The notes: a model not told the origin generated them from the letters alone. A stretch of 64,000 nucleotides of DNA from Exilibacterium sp. (GCA_028280195.1 JANQMH010000034.1:1-64000); one strand, 5' to 3'; positions 1 through 8,536 are shown, counted from the first letter of the stretch. Numbers and translations: made by a program.

Positions 1-34
1 CCTTTTCCCTTTTCCCTTTTCCCTTTTCCCTTCC
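1..34. repeat. Heptanucleotide microsatellite (TTTTCCC)n
   Basis: Four perfect copies of TTTTCCC occupy 3-30, with partial copies on both sides, directly downstream of the degS stop codon (TAG, minus strand, 35-37). The tract touches the window edge, so its full length is unknown. Its 7-bp period matches the period of the other intergenic repeats in this window, although the word is different. Confidence 0.9.
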
Positions 35-1225
35 CTACCCCGCCACCGGCCGCGCCGGCAGCGGCTTGGTGCCAATCACCGCCTCTATCGTCTGCGCCAC
101 ACCATTGCGCAACACCTCGATATCCACTGACGCCCCCGGGCGCGACTGGGCGATCTGCAGCATGCCCTGGCGGCCGTCGCCCACCGGCAGGTGATTGATG
201 TGGGTGATGACATCGCCGGGCAGTAAACCGGCCAGGTGAGCAGGGCCGTTGTTGTAGATGCGGGTGATTATCACGCCATTGGTGGAATTCAGATTGAACG
301 ACTGCGCCAGCTGCGGCGACAGCTGCCGCGCCTCGATACCGAGCCAGCCGCGAATTACATGGCCAAATTCGATGATGTCGTCCAGTACTTTCATTGCCGT
401 ATCGGCGGGAATGGCAAAGCCGATGCCGACCGAGTTGGCGCGGCTGGTGCGATCCCAGATGGCGGTGTTGATGCCCAGCAGATTGCCGTAGGCATCGGTC
501 AGCGCGCCGCCGGAATTGCCGGGGTTGATGGCGGCATCGGTCTGGATGAAATTCGACTCCAGGGCGCTCAGGCGCAGGTCGGCGCCGTCGCGGCCGGTGG
601 CGCTGATTATGCCCTGGGTGACGGTCTGACCCACGCCAAAGGGATTGCCGATGGCCAGCACCACATCGCCCACCTGGGCGCTGCCGGGGTCGCCGAAATT
701 AATCGCGGTGAGGTCGTCGAGTTCTATTTTCAATACTGCCAGGTCGCTCTCGGTATCGGTGCCCACCAGCCTGGCCTGGGCCTCTCTGCCGTCGCGCAGC
801 AAGACGTTGATGTCCTCGGCTCCGCTGATGACGTGGTTGTTGGTCAACAGATAGCCGCTGGTGCTGACGATCACCCCCGAGCCCAGGGCTGCCTGCATCC
901 GCGTCTGCTGCGGGATATCCGACTGATTGAAAAAGTGCCGGAACAGCGGATCGTCGGCCAGGCGCGAGCGCTTGAGCTTCTTGTAGGTGAGGATGCTGAC
1001 CACGGCAGGGGTGGCGCGCTTGACGGCATCGGCGTAGGACACGGGCCCCGACCACTGGCCATTGCGCAGACCGTTGCCCGCTTTCAGCGCGAAGGGCTGC
1101 TGCTCGCCGTTAGCGCCGGGCAGTTGCCCGCGCAGCTGCGGGAACAGCACCAGCACCAGCAGCGCCAGCAGCAGGCCGGTGGCGGCCGGCCAGCCGACAT
1201 AACTTAACAAACGGGTCAAAGACAA
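35..1225 (-). CDS. degS: Periplasmic serine endoprotease DegS/AlgW
   Basis: Trypsin-like protease anchored in the inner membrane. In this family, misfolded outer-membrane porin tails bind the PDZ domain and activate cleavage of the anti-sigma factor RseA/MucA, which starts the sigma-E (AlgU) envelope-stress response. Numbering from the longest reading (TTG at 1237, 400 aa), there is one N-terminal membrane segment (about 14-33), a protease domain with His135 (NNHV), Asp165 (ESDLAV) and Ser242 (NPGNSGG), and one PDZ domain (about 300-385). A single PDZ marks DegS rather than DegP/DegQ. No ATG or GTG start exists. I prefer the TTG at 1225 because GGAG lies 6 nt upstream; the TTG at 1237 has no clear SD. 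The neighbouring zapG is on the same strand, about 55 bp upstream. Confidence 0.93.
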   Translation of the reverse strand: MSLTRLLSYVGWPAATGLLLALLVLVLFPQLRGQLPGANGEQQPFALKAGNGLRNGQWSGPVSYADAVKRATPAVVSILTYKKLKRSRLADDPLFRHFFNQSDIPQQTRMQAALGSGVIVSTSGYLLTNNHVISGAEDINVLLRDGREAQARLVGTDTESDLAVLKIELDDLTAINFGDPGSAQVGDVVLAIGNPFGVGQTVTQGIISATGRDGADLRLSALESNFIQTDAAINPGNSGGALTDAYGNLLGINTAIWDRTSRANSVGIGFAIPADTAMKVLDDIIEFGHVIRGWLGIEARQLSPQLAQSFNLNSTNGVIITRIYNNGPAHLAGLLPGDVITHINHLPVGDGRQGMLQIAQSRPGASVDIEVLRNGVAQTIEAVIGTKPLPARPVAG

Positions 1226-1291
1226 ACCGCGCTCCAAAGAGGACTTGCCAAACTGGGATTATACGGCCAATTTGCCGGCGGCACTAACTGC

Positions 1292-1771
1292 CTAATCGCG
1301 GTTTACCGTGCTCGCCGCCAGGTCGCCCCGCTCCTCGTCCAGGCCGTAGTCCTCGCTGAGGGGGCCTTTGCTGCCGGGTTCCTTGGGCGCCCAGTCGCGC
1401 GGCGGCTCGAATTTGTCTTCATCGATTACAGCGGGGTCTTCGCTCAGCAGATTGCCCCTGCCGGCCTGGAGGATCTGCCGGCTGACGTCCGGGTTGGACA
1501 GCTTCAGAGCACTGCCGGCCAGATACTCGTGCACTTCCCGGTAGCTGCGGGTGAGATTGTTTACCAATTGAGAGGTCTGGGCGAAATGTTCGGTAACTTC
1601 CTGCTGATAATCGCTCATACGCGCTTCAGCCTCTTGCAGGCGCTGTTCCAACTCGCGATTTTGCTTTTCCCGCGGGTGCAGGCTGCGCGACAGCAGCACG
1701 CCGGCAACGCAGCCAAGTGCCAGGGTAATCAGGCCGGTCAATATCAGAGTGCCCGTCGAAAACACCACCAT
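1292..1771 (-). CDS. zapG: YhcB/ZapG family membrane coiled-coil protein (DUF1043)
   Basis: Small inner-membrane protein of 159 aa. It has an N-terminal membrane helix (about 6-27), then a charged coiled-coil stretch (about 33-65) and the conserved segment around LVNNLTRSYREVHEYLA, typical of DUF1043. In E. coli, YhcB/ZapG links cell-envelope synthesis and division, but its exact role is unsettled. The acidic C-terminal tail (about 115-155) looks disordered. The ATG at 1771 directly abuts AAGGAG with no spacer; the GTG at 1765 has a better 6-nt spacer and may be the real start. It sits next to degS, the usual gammaproteobacterial arrangement, divergent from zapE. Confidence 0.9.
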   Translation of the reverse strand: MVVFSTGTLILTGLITLALGCVAGVLLSRSLHPREKQNRELEQRLQEAEARMSDYQQEVTEHFAQTSQLVNNLTRSYREVHEYLAGSALKLSNPDVSRQILQAGRGNLLSEDPAVIDEDKFEPPRDWAPKEPGSKGPLSEDYGLDEERGDLAASTVNRD

Positions 1772-1871
1772 CTCCTTGAAATACAGCCAGGGTAACAGGC
1801 GAAAATCATAAGCAGGTTCTAGTATAAACGCATTTGTGATAAGGCGATGAAATATTTAGCGCTGGCAGCCA

Positions 1872-1941
1872 ACAGTTTACAGCTTACGGCGAAAACGGTA
1901 AAAAGCACGCTTTGCTGTGAGCTGTAAACTGTCAACTGTAG
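1872..1941. repeat. Heptamer-period inverted repeat, ACAGNNN type (copy 1)
   Basis: The left arm reads ACAGTTT, ACAGCTT, ACGGCGA (1872-1892). The right arm reads GCTGTGA, GCTGTAA, ACTGTCA, ACTGTAG (1914-1941). The arms pair over about 19 bp with two mismatches around a loop of about 23 nt. It lies between zapG and zapE. No T-tract follows, so a simple Rho-independent terminator is unlikely. The same word and spacing recur at 39457-39526 and 49244-49271. Confidence 0.8.
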
Positions 1942-1972
1942 TCTCAGCCTGTATATGCTCCGGAGTCTCCCC

Positions 1973-3091
1973 ATGAATCCCACCCCGCTGCAACGCTACC
2001 AGCGCGACCTGCAACGCCAGGGGTTTTGCCGCGATGAGTCCCAGGCCGCCGCGGTACAGGCCTTGCAGCAGCTCTATGAGCTGCTGGTGGCGGACAGCCG
2101 GCGGCGCCGGTCCGCCTCACTGTGGGCGCAACTGCTGGCCAAAATGGCAATCGGGACTAGCCGCGAGCCGGTTCAGGGCCTGTATTTATGGGGCGGGGTG
2201 GGGCGCGGCAAGACTTATTTGATGGACAATTTTTACGAAAGCCTGCCGTTCAGAGAAAAGATGCGCGTGCATTTTCACCGCTTCATGCGCCGTATACACA
2301 GCGAATTGCGCCGTCTCGACGGCGAGAAAAACCCGCTGCGCAAAGTCGCCGAGCGCCTCGCCGGTGAAACCCAGGTACTGTGTTTCGACGAGTTCTTCGT
2401 CGCCGATATCACCGATGCCATGATTCTCGCCAATCTGCTCGAAGCCCTGTTTCAGCGCGGTGTCTGCCTGGTGGCCACCTCCAATATCGAGCCCGCCGGT
2501 CTCTACCGCGACGGCCTGCAGCGCGAGCGCTTCCTGCCCGCCATTGCACTGCTCAATCGGCATACCCGGGTGATCAATCTGGACGGCGGCATCGACTACC
2601 GCCTGCGCGCCCTGCAGCAGGCCGAACTCTACCATTCGCCGCTGGATGCCGCCGCCGATGCCAGTCTGCTGCGCAGCCTGGAAAGCCTGGTGCCGGATAA
2701 AAAGGAAATTCGCGCCAATGTGATGCTGGAGGTGGAAAACCGCGAACTCTGCGCCCGTTTCGAGGCCGAGGATGTGGTCTGGTTCGAATTTGCCGAGATC
2801 TGCGACGGTCCGCGCTCGCAGAACGACTATATCGCCCTGGCCAGGGAATACCATGCCGTGCTGGTATCGAATGTGCCGCGCATGGGCCGCGACAGCGAGG
2901 ACCAGGCGCGCCGCTTCATCAATATGGTCGACGAGTTCTACGACCGCAACGTCAAACTGGTGATTTCCGCCGCCGAGCCGCTGCAGCGCCTGTATGCCGG
3001 CGGCAAACTGAACTTCGAATTTGAGCGCACCACCAGCCGCCTGCTGGAAATGCAGAGCCACGAATACTTGGCGAGGCCCCATAGGCCGTAA
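1973..3091 (+). CDS. zapE: Cell division ATPase ZapE (AFG1/YhcM family)
   Basis: AAA-type P-loop ATPase of 372 aa. In E. coli, ZapE interacts with FtsZ and supports constriction under stress. The Walker A motif is GGVGRGKT with the family hallmark YLMDNFY just after it; Walker B is LCFDEFFVADI; the AFG1 segments HFHRFM and ATSN are present. An in-frame ATG exists at 1955, but the ATG at 1973 is preceded by CGGAG at a usual distance and gives the family's normal length. It precedes rplM-rpsI, the common gammaproteobacterial order. Confidence 0.95.
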   Translation: MNPTPLQRYQRDLQRQGFCRDESQAAAVQALQQLYELLVADSRRRRSASLWAQLLAKMAIGTSREPVQGLYLWGGVGRGKTYLMDNFYESLPFREKMRVHFHRFMRRIHSELRRLDGEKNPLRKVAERLAGETQVLCFDEFFVADITDAMILANLLEALFQRGVCLVATSNIEPAGLYRDGLQRERFLPAIALLNRHTRVINLDGGIDYRLRALQQAELYHSPLDAAADASLLRSLESLVPDKKEIRANVMLEVENRELCARFEAEDVVWFEFAEICDGPRSQNDYIALAREYHAVLVSNVPRMGRDSEDQARRFINMVDEFYDRNVKLVISAAEPLQRLYAGGKLNFEFERTTSRLLEMQSHEYLARPHRP

Positions 3092-3095
3092 ATCA

Positions 3096-3263
3096 GTTGC
3101 TAGTTACTAGTCTCTAGTTGCCAGTGTTTAGTTTTTTAAAAAGGGGGCGGTGACAAATGAAAATTATTTGTATTAGCATTTGTCGCCAACCCCATCTTTC
3201 CATTGCTAGTTACTAGTCTCTAGAAAACTAAACACTAGCGACTAGTAACTAGCAACTAGAGAC
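3096..3263. repeat. Heptamer-period compound hairpin, GTNNCTA type (copy 1)
   Basis: The left arm is six consecutive 7-mers, including GTTGCTA (3096), GTTACTA (3103), GTCTCTA (3110) and GTGTTTA (3124). The right arm is the reverse complement of the same words: TAAACAC (3229), TAGCGAC (3236), TAGTAAC (3243), TAGCAAC (3250) and TAGAGAC (3257). A direct copy of GTTACTA-GTCTCTA also lies at 3209-3222. Nested inside, about 3147-3193, is a second hairpin pairing GACAAATG with CATTTGTC. The element fills the zapE-rplM gap and ends 10 bp before the rplM -35 box. Confidence 0.85.
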
Positions 3264-3272
3264 TGACAATCC

Positions 3273-3301
3273 TTGAATTTTGGGCTTGTGGCGGGTAGAA
3301 T
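3273..3301 (+). promoter_or_regulatory. Sigma-70 promoter of rplM-rpsI
   Basis: TTGAAT (3273-3278), a 17-bp spacer, then TAGAAT (3296-3301). Each hexamer matches the consensus at five of six positions and the spacing is ideal. Transcription would start near 3308 and leave a leader of about 40 nt before rplM. In E. coli this operon is autoregulated by L13. Confidence 0.7.
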
Positions 3302-3348
3302 CCGCGCCTCTTTTTTCTCTGATGTACCCCGTTTCAGGCCAATACAAC

Positions 3349-3777
3349 ATGAAGACTATTAGTGCCAAACCCGAATCAGTCAAACGCGACTGGTATATCG
3401 TCGACGCCGCCGACAAGACCCTGGGTCGCATGGCGGTGCAGATTGCCGTGCGCCTGCGCGGCAAGCACAAGCCCGAGTACACGCCCCATGTGGACACCGG
3501 TGATTACATCGTCGTGATCAATGCGGAAAAAGTCCGTGTTACCGGCAAAAAAACCACCGATAAGATGTACCATCGCCACACCGGCTATCCCGGCGGTTTG
3601 AAATCCATAAGCTTTGAGAAACTTATCGACAAGGCCCCCGAGCGCACCATTCAAAGCGCCGTCAAGGGCATGCTGCCGAAAGGTCCGCTGGGGCGGGCGA
3701 TGTTCAAGAAGCTCAAAGTGTATGCCGGCAGTGAGCACCCGCACACCGCCCAGCAGCCGCAACCACTGAATCTATAA
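3349..3777 (+). CDS. rplM: 50S ribosomal protein L13
   Basis: Early-assembly protein of the large ribosomal subunit. From the ATG at 3349 it is 142 aa, the standard length, beginning [15 protein letters not shown]. Family motifs include [21 protein letters not shown] and [10 protein letters not shown], and the C-terminus has the usual HPHTAQQPQ. The frame stays open upstream to 3280, but that stretch covers the promoter and leader and has no family similarity. It is followed 13 bp later by rpsI, the invariant partner. Confidence 0.98.
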   Translation: MKTISAKPESVKRDWYIVDAADKTLGRMAVQIAVRLRGKHKPEYTPHVDTGDYIVVINAEKVRVTGKKTTDKMYHRHTGYPGGLKSISFEKLIDKAPERTIQSAVKGMLPKGPLGRAMFKKLKVYAGSEHPHTAQQPQPLNL

Positions 3778-3790
3778 TCGGGAGCTGAAA

Positions 3791-4183
3791 ATGGCAGTCA
3801 CGCAATATTACGGTACCGGGCGCCGCAAAACCTCGACGGCGCGGGTGTTTATCTCCCAGGGCAGCGGCAATATCGTTGTCAACGACCGGCCGCTGGACGA
3901 GTACTTCGGCCGCGAAGTGGCCCGCATGATCGTGCGCCAGCCCCTGGAAACTGTGGAGCTGGTGGACAAATTCGATATCAAAGTCACGGTCAAGGGCGGC
4001 GGCAGCTTCGGCCAGGCCGGCGCTATTCGCCACGGTCTGACCCGCGCGCTGATGCAGTACGATGAGTCGCTGCGCCAGTCGCTGCGCGGCGCCGGCTATG
4101 TCACCCGCGATGCCCGCGAGGTGGAGCGGAAAAAGGTCGGCCTGCGCAAAGCACGCAAAAAGCCGCAATACTCCAAGCGCTAA
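3791..4183 (+). CDS. rpsI: 30S ribosomal protein S9
   Basis: Small-subunit protein whose C-terminal tail reaches the P-site tRNA. At 130 aa it has normal length, beginning [15 protein letters not shown] and ending in the diagnostic [14 protein letters not shown] sits about 6 nt before the ATG. It is co-transcribed with rplM, and a hairpin terminator follows at 4223-4258. Confidence 0.98.
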   Translation: MAVTQYYGTGRRKTSTARVFISQGSGNIVVNDRPLDEYFGREVARMIVRQPLETVELVDKFDIKVTVKGGGSFGQAGAIRHGLTRALMQYDESLRQSLRGAGYVTRDAREVERKKVGLRKARKKPQYSKR

Positions 4184-4222
4184 CGTTGAATCCGGCCGCC
4201 TTGCCAGCGTTTCACAGTGTAC

Positions 4223-4258
4223 AAAAAACGCCCAGGCTGCATGCAGCCCGGGCGTTTT
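4223..4258 (+). terminator. Rho-independent terminator of rplM-rpsI
   Basis: AAAACGCCC pairs with GGGCGTTTT around an inner palindrome (GGCTGC/GCAGCC). The stem is long and GC-rich, ends in a short T-run, and starts 40 bp after the rpsI stop. Confidence 0.8.
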
Positions 4259-4339
4259 CGCGTCTGTGGCTGGCGGCTGTGTCTACCGTTACCAGGCGCC
4301 TATCCTTGTAAGCCGGGGGCAATTTCTTTAACATGTGCG

Positions 4340-4361
4340 CGTTTTTTGTGTGCAAAAAACG
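4340..4361. repeat. Perfect inverted repeat upstream of petA
   Basis: CGTTTTTTG and CAAAAAACG (9-bp arms) flank TGTG in the 338-bp gap between rpsI and petA. It could be an operator or a weak bidirectional stop. A poor promoter candidate follows (TTGACC at 4428, TAGGCT at 4450). Nothing else is recognisable in this gap after the rpsI terminator. Confidence 0.45.
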
Positions 4362-4521
4362 GCTCTAAACCTTTGTAATTCATTTAGTTTCCGTGAGTTG
4401 ACGCGTTGCTGTCGGCAGTTTGGCGCCTTGACCGGCAAAATGTGTGGTCTAGGCTGGGGGTGTCGGGTTGTCGACGAGTCGTATCGATTAAAAGCACAGC
4501 TGTGGATGGGAGAAGAACGTC

Positions 4522-5115
4522 ATGAGCAATGGCGGAACGAACGACGGACGGCGCCGGTTTCTGACGGCCGCCACCTCGGTAGTAGGGGCGGCGGGCGTGG
4601 TCGGTTTGGCGGTTCCTTTCGTGGGGTCCTGGAACCCCAGTGCCAGGGCCAGAGCCGCCGGCGCTCCGGTTAAAATCAATATCGGCAGTATCGAACCCGG
4701 CCAGATGATTACCGAGGAGTGGCGCGGTAAACCCGTCTATGTCGTGCGCCGCACCCAGGAAGCCCTGGACAGTATTGGCAAGCTCGACGAGCAGGTGCTG
4801 GACCCGGGGTCGGAAGTCCCGCAGCAGCCCGACTACGCTAAAAATGAGGGCCGCTCGATCAAGCCGGAGTATCTGATTCTGATCGGCCTGTGCACCCACC
4901 TGGGCTGCGCGCCGATGTACCGGCCGGATGTCGGCGCCGAAGACCTCGGCGGCGAGGAATGGCTGGGCGGTTTTTTCTGCCCCTGCCACGGCTCCAAGTT
5001 CGACCTGGCGGGACGGGTCTATAAAAGCGTGCCCGCGCCCACCAACCTCGAAGTACCGCCACACAGTTACGAGAGTGCCAGCGTGGTGGTTATCGGCATA
5101 GATCAGGAGGCATAA
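4522..5115 (+). CDS. petA: Ubiquinol-cytochrome c reductase iron-sulfur subunit (Rieske)
   Basis: Carries the 2Fe-2S cluster that takes the first electron from ubiquinol in complex III. At 197 aa it has a twin-arginine type N-terminus (GRRRFLTAATSVVG) that doubles as a membrane anchor. The two cluster-binding boxes are CTHLGC (about 133-138) and CPCHGS (about 154-159), giving the two Cys and two His ligands. The region LAGRVYKSVPAPTNLEVPP follows the Rieske fold. It is the first gene of the bc1 operon; the petBC ORF starts 2 bp after its stop. Confidence 0.97.
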   Translation: MSNGGTNDGRRRFLTAATSVVGAAGVVGLAVPFVGSWNPSARARAAGAPVKINIGSIEPGQMITEEWRGKPVYVVRRTQEALDSIGKLDEQVLDPGSEVPQQPDYAKNEGRSIKPEYLILIGLCTHLGCAPMYRPDVGAEDLGGEEWLGGFFCPCHGSKFDLAGRVYKSVPAPTNLEVPPHSYESASVVVIGIDQEA

Positions 5116-5117
5116 CG

Positions 5118-7172
5118 ATGACTGGATGGTTGACTGGTCTGTGGCAGTGGGTGGATGCGCGCCTGCCGGTGCAGCGCGCCTGGGACACCCATATGGGCAA
5201 GTACTACGCGCCCAAAAACTTCAACTTCTGGTATTTTTTCGGCGTGTTATCGCTGCTGATACTGGTCAATCAGATCGTGACCGGTATCTGGCTGGCGATG
5301 AGCTATGTGCCCAGCGCCGAGCAGGCCTTTGCATCGGTCGAGTACATCATGCGCGATGTGGAGTACGGCTGGCTGCTGCGCTATATGCATTCCACCGGCG
5401 CCTCGGCGTTCTTTGCCGTGGTTTACCTGCATATGTTCCGCGGGCTGATGTACGGCTCCTACAAGGCGCCGCGCGAGCTGGTGTGGATTTTCGGCATGGC
5501 CATTTACCTAGTGCTGATGGCCGAAGCCTTCCTCGGCTACGTACTGCCCTGGGGGCAGATGTCTTACTGGGGAGCACAGGTGATCGTCTCCCTGTTTGGC
5601 GCCATACCGGTGGTCGGCGACGACCTGGTACAGTGGATTCGCGGCGACTATCTGATTTCCGGCATTACCCTGAACCGCTTCTTCTCCCTGCATGTAGTCG
5701 CGCTGCCGATCGTGCTGCTGGCACTGGTGGTGCTGCACCTGCTGGCGCTGCATGAGGTGGGCTCCAACAACCCCGACGGTGTGGATATCAAAAAGAACAA
5801 GGACGAAAACGGTATACCCAAAGACGGCGTGCCCTTTCACCCGTTTTACACCGTCCACGACCTGGTCGGCATCACCGTGTTTCTGTTCGTTTTCTGCGTG
5901 ATTATGTTCTTCATGCCGGAAATGGGCGGCTTCTTTCTCGAGTATGCCAACTTCGAGGAGGCCAACAACCTGAAGACACCGGAGCATATCGCGCCGGTCT
6001 GGTACTTCACACCGTTTTACGCCATTCTGCGCGCCGTGACTTTCGATATCGGGCCGTTGAACTCCAAGTTCCTCGGCTTTGTCGCCATGGCCGCGGCGAT
6101 CGCCATCCTGTTTGTGCTGCCCTGGCTGGACAAGAGCCCGGTCAGGTCGATGCGCTACAAAGGTAACTTCAGCCGTATCGCCCTGCTGGTATTTGCCGCG
6201 TCCTTTGTGATTCTCGGTTACCTGGGCGTCAAGGCGCCCACCCCCGGGCGCACGGTACTGGCGCAGATCTGTACCCTGATCTACTTCGCCTACTTTATCG
6301 GCATGCCCTACTGGACCAGGCGCGAGGCCACCAGGCCCGAGCCCGAGCGGGTGCAGATGAAGGGCCTGGGCGCGGGACCGGTGCTGGGTGCGCTGGCGCT
6401 GTTTGCGATCATGGTGGTGGTGCCGATCAAGGCGGTCGGGGCGGAGTCGGCGAAGGCCTGCGGCAGTATAGACTGCGACGAAATGGTGCCGGATCTGCGC
6501 GACAAGGAATCCCTGCAGCGGGGCGCCCAGCTGTTCGTCAACTACTGCATGGGGTGCCATTCAGCCGAGTACTCGCGCTATGAGCGGGTCGCTGACGATC
6601 TGGAAATCCCCCATGAACTGATGATGGAAAATCTGGTATTTACCGATCAGCGCATCGGCTCACTGATGACCATTGCCATGGATGAGGACGAATCCAAAGG
6701 CTGGTTCGGCGCCACACCGCCGGATCTCACCCTGGTGGCGCGCTCGCGCTCACCGGAGTGGCTCTATACCTTTCTGCGCAATTTCTACAGCGATGACAGC
6801 CGCCCCACCGGTGTCAATAACAAGGTTTTCGACAGCATTGCCATGCCCCATGTGCTGATGGAACTGCAGGGCCTGCCGGAGTGCGCTCCCGGTCCAATGA
6901 TCGGCGATGGCGGGCGCATAGTGCGCGATGAGCTGGGCGACCCGCTGATCGATGAGGAGTGCGGTCAACTGCTGGTCGGCGATGTCAAAGGCAGTATGGA
7001 AGCCGGCCAATTCGATCAGGCCGTCTATGATTTGGTAAACTTCATGGAGTATCTGGCTGAGCCGTATGCGTTAGAGCGCCAGCGTATTGGGGTCTATGTG
7101 CTGTTGTTCCTGGGTGTATTGTTCGTGTTCACGTTTTTGCTGAATCGGGAGTACTGGAGAGGTATTCACTAG
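5118..7172 (+). CDS. petBC: Cytochrome b / cytochrome c1 fusion of the bc1 complex
   Basis: One open frame of 684 aa holds both haem subunits of complex III. Residues 1 to about 413 are cytochrome b: candidate haem ligands His91, His105, His192 and His207, and a PVWY motif at 293-296 in the quinol-oxidation loop (PEWY in many other groups). Residues 414-684 are cytochrome c1: a signal-peptide-like stretch from Met414 (MKGLGAGPVLGALALFAIM), haem site CMGCH (477-481), candidate axial Met in AMPHVL (about 575), and a C-terminal membrane anchor. No stop codon separates them. The ATG at 6357 (codon 414) with GAGCGGG upstream could be a separate start. Bradyrhizobium fbcH is a known b-c1 polyprotein that is cleaved after translation, so signal-peptidase processing is plausible here. 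Confidence 0.95.
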   Translation: MTGWLTGLWQWVDARLPVQRAWDTHMGKYYAPKNFNFWYFFGVLSLLILVNQIVTGIWLAMSYVPSAEQAFASVEYIMRDVEYGWLLRYMHSTGASAFFAVVYLHMFRGLMYGSYKAPRELVWIFGMAIYLVLMAEAFLGYVLPWGQMSYWGAQVIVSLFGAIPVVGDDLVQWIRGDYLISGITLNRFFSLHVVALPIVLLALVVLHLLALHEVGSNNPDGVDIKKNKDENGIPKDGVPFHPFYTVHDLVGITVFLFVFCVIMFFMPEMGGFFLEYANFEEANNLKTPEHIAPVWYFTPFYAILRAVTFDIGPLNSKFLGFVAMAAAIAILFVLPWLDKSPVRSMRYKGNFSRIALLVFAASFVILGYLGVKAPTPGRTVLAQICTLIYFAYFIGMPYWTRREATRPEPERVQMKGLGAGPVLGALALFAIMVVVPIKAVGAESAKACGSIDCDEMVPDLRDKESLQRGAQLFVNYCMGCHSAEYSRYERVADDLEIPHELMMENLVFTDQRIGSLMTIAMDEDESKGWFGATPPDLTLVARSRSPEWLYTFLRNFYSDDSRPTGVNNKVFDSIAMPHVLMELQGLPECAPGPMIGDGGRIVRDELGDPLIDEECGQLLVGDVKGSMEAGQFDQAVYDLVNFMEYLAEPYALERQRIGVYVLLFLGVLFVFTFLLNREYWRGIH

Positions 7173-7194
7173 CAGCGGCAAGGTCTGATTAAAT

Positions 7195-7235
7195 CCCGGG
7201 CGGCCCATGCAGGACGTGGCCGCCCGTTTCTATTT
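7195..7235 (+). terminator. Terminator after the bc1 operon
   Basis: CGGGCGGCC (7197-7205) pairs perfectly with GGCCGCCCG (7218-7226), followed by TTTCTATTTA. It separates petBC from sspA and argues against the longer sspA start at 7207, which lies inside the stem. Confidence 0.85.
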
Positions 7236-7266
7236 ACTGAAAGTTATAAAAATTGAGGTGAATCCA

Positions 7267-7899
7267 ATGGGTGTTGTGGCCAAGCGCTCATCCATGACGT
7301 ATTTTTCCGACGGACGCGATCACTACAGCCATCGCGTGCGCATCGTATTGGCGGAAAAAGGTGTTTCCGTCGATATTATCGATGTCGATGCCAAGAACAA
7401 GCCCGATGAACTGGCGGACCTGAACCCCTATAACTCCCTGCCCACACTGGTGGACCGCGACCTGTCGCTGTACGAGTCGAAGGTGATGATGGAATACCTC
7501 GACGAACGCTTTCCGCACCCGCCGCTGCTGCCGGTCTACCCGGTGGCGCGCGCGCAGAGCCGGCTGTGGATGTATCGCATAGAGCGCGACTGGTCGCCGC
7601 TGGTCGATATTGTCGCCCACAGCAAGAACAAAGAGGCGGTGGCCAGGGCGCGCAAGGAACTCAAGGACAGCCTGCTGGCGGTGGCACCGATTTTTTCCGA
7701 GATGCCGTTCTTTATGAGCGAGGAATTTACCATTGTCGACTGCTGCATGGCGCCGATTCTGTGGCGTCTCGATACCCTGGAAATCAAACTGCAGAGAACC
7801 AAGCAGACTCAGCCGCTGTTGGATTATATGGAGCGGCTGTTCGAGCGCGAGTCCTTCAAAGAAAGCCTGACCGAATATGAAAAAGAGATGCGAGTATAG
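7267..7899 (+). CDS. sspA: Stringent starvation protein A
   Basis: Glutathione-S-transferase-fold protein that binds RNA polymerase; in E. coli it supports acid tolerance and stationary-phase gene control. At 210 aa it has an N-terminal thioredoxin-like half ([50 protein letters not shown]) and an all-helical C-terminal half. The catalytic position of true GSTs is not conserved, as is usual for SspA. Start at 7267 is chosen because GAGGTG lies upstream and the longer frame overlaps the preceding terminator. It pairs with sspB 76 bp downstream. Confidence 0.96.
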   Translation: MGVVAKRSSMTYFSDGRDHYSHRVRIVLAEKGVSVDIIDVDAKNKPDELADLNPYNSLPTLVDRDLSLYESKVMMEYLDERFPHPPLLPVYPVARAQSRLWMYRIERDWSPLVDIVAHSKNKEAVARARKELKDSLLAVAPIFSEMPFFMSEEFTIVDCCMAPILWRLDTLEIKLQRTKQTQPLLDYMERLFERESFKESLTEYEKEMRV

Positions 7900-7975
7900 T
7901 GGATGCATAAGATAATGGGGTGCGGGCTTCGACGGCGCGCGGCCTTATTATCGACCTGAAGAGAATTCTCCGCCG

Positions 7976-8365
7976 ATGACCATGACCTCGAGTCGCCCCT
8001 ATATGATCCGTGCCCTCTACGAGTGGATTGTCGACAATAACTGCACCCCCTATATTCTTGTGGATGCCCACGCCGAGGGCGTCGAGGTGCCGCAGCAATA
8101 CGTCAATAAAGAAGGTCAGATCGTTCTCAATATTTCCCCCAGTGCCGTAATGAGCCTGCTGGTCGACAATAACGGTGTGTCTTTCAACGCCCGCTTTGGC
8201 GGTATTCCCACTGATATCAGTGTACCCAGCCACGGGGTGATGGGGATTTACGCCCGCGAAAATGGCCAGGGTATGATTTTCGAACCCGAATCGCCGCCGC
8301 AACCCCCGGTGCCGACCCCGCCCGCTGAAGATGGCGGCAAGCGCCGCCTGCGGGTTATCAAATAG
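7976..8365 (+). CDS. sspB: ClpXP adaptor, stringent starvation protein B
   Basis: Adaptor that delivers ssrA-tagged and some other substrates to ClpXP. At 129 aa it has a compact tag-binding domain (about 6-105, including RPYMIRALYEWIVDN and NARFGG), a Pro-rich flexible linker (about 108-120), and a C-terminal ClpX-docking tail, RLRVIK. The C-terminal LRVIK/LRVVK is the family's ClpX-binding motif. It follows sspA as usual. Confidence 0.96.
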   Translation: MTMTSSRPYMIRALYEWIVDNNCTPYILVDAHAEGVEVPQQYVNKEGQIVLNISPSAVMSLLVDNNGVSFNARFGGIPTDISVPSHGVMGIYARENGQGMIFEPESPPQPPVPTPPAEDGGKRRLRVIK

Positions 8366-8536
8366 TGGCGATTTGCTACCGCGTTGTTACTTTTTGAAAC
8401 ATAAAATTGCTTTTTATGCAAGAAGATATTTAAAAATAATCTTTTAATCGCAAAATCATATTTGTTTCGCCCGTCCCCGTCCCTAATACTGCCTGTGGCT
8501 ATCGAGTATTTAACTCACTGATTTAAGGAGCCACTA

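Noticed and set aside
3280-3348. Upstream extension of rplM
   Set aside because: Covers the promoter -10 and leader; L13 proteins begin at the internal ATG 3349.
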